Shown here: piece after piece, positions 21,090 through 24,398 of the stretch
Numbering within the stretch: the first letter of the stretch is position 1
Layout of the letters: each line of letters begins with the position of its first letter
From: OFTM382 sp964352615
Lineage (GTDB): Bacteria; Planctomycetota; Phycisphaerae; Phycisphaerales; UBA1924
Reading direction: 5' to 3'
DNA: 24,398 nt
NCBI GenBank assembly: GCA_964352615.1
Contig: CAYGSG010000039.1
Coordinates: forward strand, 1 to 24,398
Made by a program: the position numbers and the translations under genes
Notes under the pieces: model-generated
What the model saw: only the letters and a program-made list of their open reading frames with translations
Told to the model about the DNA's origin: nothing
The model's database searches: none

Positions 21090-21914
21090 ATGCCATTGCG
21101 AGCCGACAACGCGAGCTATCGCTACCCAAGGTCAGCCCAGAGTGGCCACCCAGCCGTCGACGGCGTGACCTGCGAGCCCACGCCGGGCCGGGTCACCGCG
21201 CTGGTCGGGCCCAACGGCTCGGGCAAGTCCACGCTGCTTCGGCTCATGCTCGGCTCGATCCGCCCCACCGCTGGCAGCGTGACGCTCGCGGGCAAGCCGA
21301 CCTGCCGAATGGCCAGCCGACAGCGGGCCAGGTCGATCGCGTACATCGCCCAGCGGCCAGACTCGGCGTTTGCCTACTGCGTGCGAGAGGTCGTCGCGCT
21401 GGGCAGGCTCGCCCTGGGAACAAGCCCAGCCGCTGACCGCCGGGCTGTGGAGGCTGCCCTTGAGGCGATGGAACTGGCTGAACTGGCCGACAGGCCGCTG
21501 CCGGCTTTGAGCGTGGGTCAGCAGCAGCGGGTGGCGATTGCGAGGGCCATCGGGCAGCTCGACCTGACCGATGGCGACGCCGGCCACCCCCGGGTGCTGC
21601 TGGCCGACGAGCCCATCGCTGCCCTCGATCCTCGGCACGCTGAGCAGACGCTCGCGGCCCTCGCGGCTTTGGCACTCCAGAGCCGCGAATCGCCCTCGCC
21701 GATGGCCGTGGTGGTGGTGCTGCATGATCTGCAGGCCGCAGCCCGCTGGGCGGACGACGCAATGCTCATGGACCGTGGCCGATTGGCGGCTTTTGGCCCC
21801 GCGAGCGAGGTTCTCACGCCGAATGTGCTCGGCCCGGCGTTCGCGATACGATTCGCCTCACCCGCAGCGGGCGTTCTCATCCCTCAGCCCGAGCCGCCAG
21901 CGGTTCAGAACTGA
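21090..21914 (+). CDS. ABC transporter ATP-binding protein, FecE/BtuD/HmuV type
   Basis: ATPase of a metal-chelate or vitamin importer, acting on the cytoplasmic face of a permease. The 274 residues show Walker A GPNGSGKST (K46), a Q-loop (AYIAQRPDSAF), the signature LSVGQQQRVAIARAI (140-154, Val for the first Gly), Walker B VLLADEPIAALD (D173, E174) and the H-loop H212 (VVLHD). No permease or binding protein is adjacent, so the substrate is open; siderophore, heme or cobalamin fit the subfamily. The signal-less BtuF-like protein at 15977 is a possible but unproven partner. ATG 21090 has no clear ribosome-binding site. It is followed after 29 nt by a membrane-anchored protein. Confidence 0.9.
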   Translation: MPLRADNASYRYPRSAQSGHPAVDGVTCEPTPGRVTALVGPNGSGKSTLLRLMLGSIRPTAGSVTLAGKPTCRMASRQRARSIAYIAQRPDSAFAYCVREVVALGRLALGTSPAADRRAVEAALEAMELAELADRPLPALSVGQQQRVAIARAIGQLDLTDGDAGHPRVLLADEPIAALDPRHAEQTLAALAALALQSRESPSPMAVVVVLHDLQAAARWADDAMLMDRGRLAAFGPASEVLTPNVLGPAFAIRFASPAAGVLIPQPEPPAVQN

Positions 21915-21943
21915 GCCTGGCCGCAGAAGCAGAAAGCCGAGTC

Positions 21944-22660
21944 ATGGGCAACAACAACTGGATGCAGATTCTGTTCATCGTGCTCGTCTTTGGAGGCGGC
22001 GCTCTCCAGTGGGCGTGGCGCAAGCTCGGCGAGCAGCGGGCCATCCGACAGGCCAAGGCCGAGGTCGAACGCTCTCAAACGGAGCGCCTCCGCACCGGCC
22101 GTACAACCGCAGCGCCCCAGCCCGAGGCCAAGTCGGCTTCGGTCGATCTGGAATCGATCGCGGCCCGCCGTCAGCGCCAGCTTGAGGAACTCCGCCGGCG
22201 CCAGCAGGCCGCCAAGAGGCCCACGGTCGCCGCGCCACCACGGCCCCAGCCGAGGCCAACCCAAGCGAGCCCCCAGGGGGGCAGGCCCCAAAGCAGGCCG
22301 GGGATTCAAGCGCCCAAGGTCCCGGTCCAGCGCCCCCACCCCGGCCAGCAACAAGCCCAGGCCGCGCGAACCAAGCCCAAGAGCGCGATCGACGTATCCG
22401 ACATCGACGGCCTGCCCGAAAAGCAGTTCAAAGAGCTCGCGACCACGCTCGATCGCCACCAGGGCGAGCACGAGCTTTCCGTGTTTGCCGAGCGGTTCCA
22501 TAGGGAACGCCGTGAAGACACCGCCGAGGCGGGACGCGTGGCCAGTGCCCGTGCGCTCGCGTACAAGAGCGATGTGCCTCGCACCCGAGCCGATTGGCGG
22601 CGAGCCATCATCGCCAGCGAGATTCTCGCTAAGCCCGTGAGCCTGCGACCGCCCGAATAG
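21944..22660 (+). CDS. Hypothetical membrane-anchored coiled-coil/Pro-rich protein
   Basis: I do not recognise a family. The 238 residues comprise an N-terminal membrane segment (about 6-24, WMQILFIVLVFGGGALQW) and a charged helix (QRAIRQAKAEVERSQTE). A second coiled-coil-like Arg/Gln/Glu run (ARRQRQLEELRRRQQ, ~73-90) and a Pro/Gln-rich disordered linker (~93-145) follow. The C-terminal part, ~148-238, is conserved-looking and helical (DIDGLPEKQFKELA...DWRRAIIASEILAKP). The ending looks like a docking domain held at the inner membrane by a flexible linker. It is probably co-transcribed with the ABC ATPase 29 nt upstream. Confidence 0.65.
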   Translation: MGNNNWMQILFIVLVFGGGALQWAWRKLGEQRAIRQAKAEVERSQTERLRTGRTTAAPQPEAKSASVDLESIAARRQRQLEELRRRQQAAKRPTVAAPPRPQPRPTQASPQGGRPQSRPGIQAPKVPVQRPHPGQQQAQAARTKPKSAIDVSDIDGLPEKQFKELATTLDRHQGEHELSVFAERFHRERREDTAEAGRVASARALAYKSDVPRTRADWRRAIIASEILAKPVSLRPPE

Positions 22661-22682
22661 CGCTCACCCGAACCAGCGCCGA

Positions 22683-23537
22683 TCAGGGCATCCGCTGCAT
22701 GATGCCCGAGGGCGGTGTGGGAGGCGGATCCACCGGTCCCGTGCGCTCGGTCAACGGTTCGATGATCGGTTCGCCCACCGCCTGCGACGGCTCCACCCAT
22801 GCCGAGGGAACCTCGGCGAGCAGGCTCAGCTTCGAGTTGTACTTCACCGGCACGCCGAACGCACGGACCTGAAGCCTTGAATCTTCCGCGACGATCCCGA
22901 TCTCGTCGTCGATCCAGAGATGGTCGGTCTGCGTGACGTTCGCCGAGGTGAGTTCCATGAGCATGACCGACCGCACATGGGCCGCCTGAAACACGCCCGC
23001 AGGGGTGCGGATGGGCTCGCGTGCGAGAAACTCGATGTCGCGTGTGGCCTTGCCGTGCTGCTTGATGGTGTGCCGTTCGCCGAGGTCGTAGATCTCGACG
23101 GTGACGGTGTTGCCGTAGAGCCCCTCGGGCGTCGCGGTGGTGGGCATGACCATGAGCCCGCCGCCCCGGAAGAAGGTCTCGGTGGCGCTGTCAAAATCGA
23201 CGGCTTCGAGCAGCGCGACGCCTCTGGCCGTGCGCGCGTAGCGGTTGGTGCCCTTGCGGACGCCATTCTCTTCGGTGTGGACGAGCCACGAGCCGTCGTT
23301 CTGCGGCACGTGGGTCTGGGTCACGCTGACCGACTCGGTCTTGCCCCAGTTCGACCGGTTGTAGGTGAACCGCTTGGAGCCGGTGACGCGCGGGAAGGCG
23401 GCATCGCCCCGGACCATGCCCGAGGCGGGCGCGGCCGGCCCGACGACCTCGCTTCGGCGGGAGGCCGACGAATTGCAGCCCGCGAGAACCGGCCCGAGCC
23501 CGACAAGAACGATCAGAAACAGGTGCTTGGTGCGCAT
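22683..23537 (-). CDS. Predicted lipoprotein, unknown function
   Basis: A 284-residue protein with a type II signal sequence: MRTKH, a hydrophobic core, and lipobox VLAGC with Cys21 as the lipid-attached residue. The mature part is beta-rich (FTYNRSNWGKTESVSVTQ, GNTVTVEIYDLGER, FQAAHVRSVMLME, DHLWIDDEIGIVAED). It resembles the general design of periplasmic proteins that carry a beta-sheet barrel or LolA-like sheet, but I cannot name a family. The C-terminal ~45 residues are Pro/Glu-rich and probably disordered. The ATG lies 6 nt after a -10-like TATCGT on the minus strand with no ribosome-binding site. Divergent from the HEAT-repeat lipoprotein, 46 nt away. Confidence 0.72.
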   Translation of the reverse strand: MRTKHLFLIVLVGLGPVLAGCNSSASRRSEVVGPAAPASGMVRGDAAFPRVTGSKRFTYNRSNWGKTESVSVTQTHVPQNDGSWLVHTEENGVRKGTNRYARTARGVALLEAVDFDSATETFFRGGGLMVMPTTATPEGLYGNTVTVEIYDLGERHTIKQHGKATRDIEFLAREPIRTPAGVFQAAHVRSVMLMELTSANVTQTDHLWIDDEIGIVAEDSRLQVRAFGVPVKYNSKLSLLAEVPSAWVEPSQAVGEPIIEPLTERTGPVDPPPTPPSGIMQRMP

Positions 23538-23543
23538 ACCAGC

Positions 23544-23577
23544 ACGATACCCACGCCGAGGGCGTGTTGCTTACACT
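23544..23577. promoter_or_regulatory. Compact divergent promoter with central inverted repeat
   Basis: The 46-bp gap between two divergent lipoprotein genes holds TATCGT on the minus strand (23549-23544), 6 nt before the ATG at 23537. It also holds TACACT on the plus strand (23572-23577), 6 nt before the ATG at 23584. Between them lies CACGCC-GAG-GGCGTG (23552-23566), a perfect 6-bp inverted repeat with a 3-nt centre. Both mRNAs would be leaderless, and a protein on the repeat could control both genes at once. Confidence 0.5.
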
Positions 23578-23583
23578 CGGTCC

Positions 23584-24398
23584 ATGGTTGGTTCTCTCAA
23601 TGCGTTGGTCTGGCGGGCCATCGGCCTGACGGGTGTGCTCGTGTCCGTGGGCCTGCTGGCTGGCTGCGATGCCATGAGCGGCAATCGCGGCGCGACCTCG
23701 ATCCTTGAACTCGGGGCGCCTGAATCGCCCGAAGAAGCCGCCCTGATGGCCATCGATAAGTACAACGCCGACAAGCGGGCCCGAGGCACGCTCTTGCTGG
23801 CCAACAGCTACTTCGGCGGCGAGAGCATCTACCTCAAGCTCTACGAGGACAACGCGAACGACCGCGACGCGAGCGTCCGGGCTGCTGCGGTGCGGGCGCT
23901 GGGCAACCACGGCCTGCCCGAGCACGCCCCGCTCATCATCGAGAGGCTCGACGACGACGAGGAGCGGGTGCGGATCGAAGCCGCCCGAGCCCTGCAACGC
24001 GTGCACAGCGTCGACGCCGTCGGCCCGCTGCTCGAACACATCACCGAGCCAGCGATCGCGGTGGTCGGCGATGTGCCGGGCGAGGCGGACCCGCAGATCC
24101 GCACCGAAGCGGCCAGCGCGCTGGGGCAGTACGCTCAGCCACGGGTGGTCGAAGGCCTGTTCCGGGCGCTCGACGACAGGCACTTGGCGGTGAACCTTGC
24201 AGCAAGGCAGTCGCTGCGCACGCTCACGGGCCAGGACTTTGGCCAGGACAGCGCCGAATGGCTCATGTGGTACGAGCAGGCCGAGGATCCGTTCCGCGGC
24301 CGAACCGCGTACGTCTATCCGGTGTTTGTGCGCGGCAAGCGTTTGGTGGAATTCTTCCCGTTCACGCCGCCCCCGCCCAACGAGGCCGCAGCCACGCC
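23584..24398 (+). CDS. HEAT-repeat lipoprotein (partial, runs off the right edge)
   Basis: At least 271 residues, open at the window end. The N-terminus is a lipoprotein signal with lipobox LLAGC (Cys28). From about residue 60 a series of helical HEAT-like units follows: VRAAAVRALGNHG...APLIIERLDDDEERVRIEAARAL, then a longer unit with IRTEAASALGQYAQPRVVEGLFRAL, then LAVNLAARQSLRTLTGQDFG. After ~225 comes DSAEWLMWYEQ, a segment often seen after such repeats, and an aromatic FVRGKRLVEFFPF. HEAT scaffolds bind other proteins, and some bind chromophores (phycobilin-lyase type repeats). The role here is unknown. The ATG follows a -10-like TACACT by 6 nt. Confidence 0.78.
   Translation, partial: MVGSLNALVWRAIGLTGVLVSVGLLAGCDAMSGNRGATSILELGAPESPEEAALMAIDKYNADKRARGTLLLANSYFGGESIYLKLYEDNANDRDASVRAAAVRALGNHGLPEHAPLIIERLDDDEERVRIEAARALQRVHSVDAVGPLLEHITEPAIAVVGDVPGEADPQIRTEAASALGQYAQPRVVEGLFRALDDRHLAVNLAARQSLRTLTGQDFGQDSAEWLMWYEQAEDPFRGRTAYVYPVFVRGKRLVEFFPFTPPPPNEAAAT

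Noticed and set aside
1..24398. Mobile elements, integrases, CRISPR arrays, toxin-antitoxin or defence genes, tRNA or rRNA
   Set aside because: None was recognised. All sizeable frames are explained by housekeeping or envelope genes or their shadows, and no regular repeats with spacers were seen.

Overview
This 24.4 kb stretch of GC-rich bacterial chromosome is packed with ordinary-looking genes and has no visible mobile elements, tRNA, rRNA or CRISPR. Three things point to a planctomycete, most likely of the Phycisphaerae type. It has a short Hc1-like (chlamydial histone H1-like) protein. It has several lineage-style hypothetical proteins: a lone GspE-N-like protein, a HEAT-repeat lipoprotein and a degenerate-receiver protein. 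It also keeps murG and an ftsW-type gene outside a full division/cell-wall cluster. The assignment is an inference from content, not a database result.

Layout, left to right. 1-217 is C-rich non-coding DNA. 218-6981 is a plus-strand series: a lone GspE-N-like protein, rimO (ribosomal protein S12 methylthiotransferase), ftsW (lipid-linked peptidoglycan polymerase) and murG (lipid II synthesis), the last two overlapping as ATGA. After a 164 bp gap with a perfect palindrome, a hairpin and a -10-like box comes a coupled pair: a degenerate-receiver protein with a FliM-like peptide, and a diguanylate cyclase. 7008-11001 carries rsmA (16S rRNA dimethylation), an orphan aminoglycoside-phosphotransferase-fold protein, the 57-residue Hc1-like protein, a FabZ-like dehydratase and a short-type mannose-6-phosphate isomerase.

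10998-15856 is a minus-strand operon: secretin (gspD) -> secretion/pilus ATPase (gspE) -> GNAT acetyltransferase. Divergent from it at 15977 is a cobalamin-type substrate-binding protein with no signal peptide. 16960-20973 is a second minus-strand operon: NDUFA9-like NAD(P)-binding protein -> rnr (RNase R) -> a small Cys-containing protein overlapping rnr by GTGA, then a same-frame ORF separated from it by one TGA. 21090-22660 holds a FecE/BtuD-type ABC ATPase and a membrane-anchored coiled-coil protein. The right end holds two divergent lipoprotein genes; the rightmost (HEAT repeats) runs off the window.

Together the genes cover translation and rRNA/ribosome modification (rimO, rsmA, rnr), cell wall (ftsW, murG), envelope export (gspDE, lipoproteins), c-di-GMP signalling and uptake. 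The most interesting signals are small. They are the Hc1-like gene, too short for usual gene finders; three genes whose start codon lies exactly 6 nt after a -10-like hexamer, suggesting leaderless mRNAs; a symmetric inverted repeat centred between two such divergent promoters; and the receiver/FliM-peptide/GGDEF module. I found no clearly new defence or mobile system.
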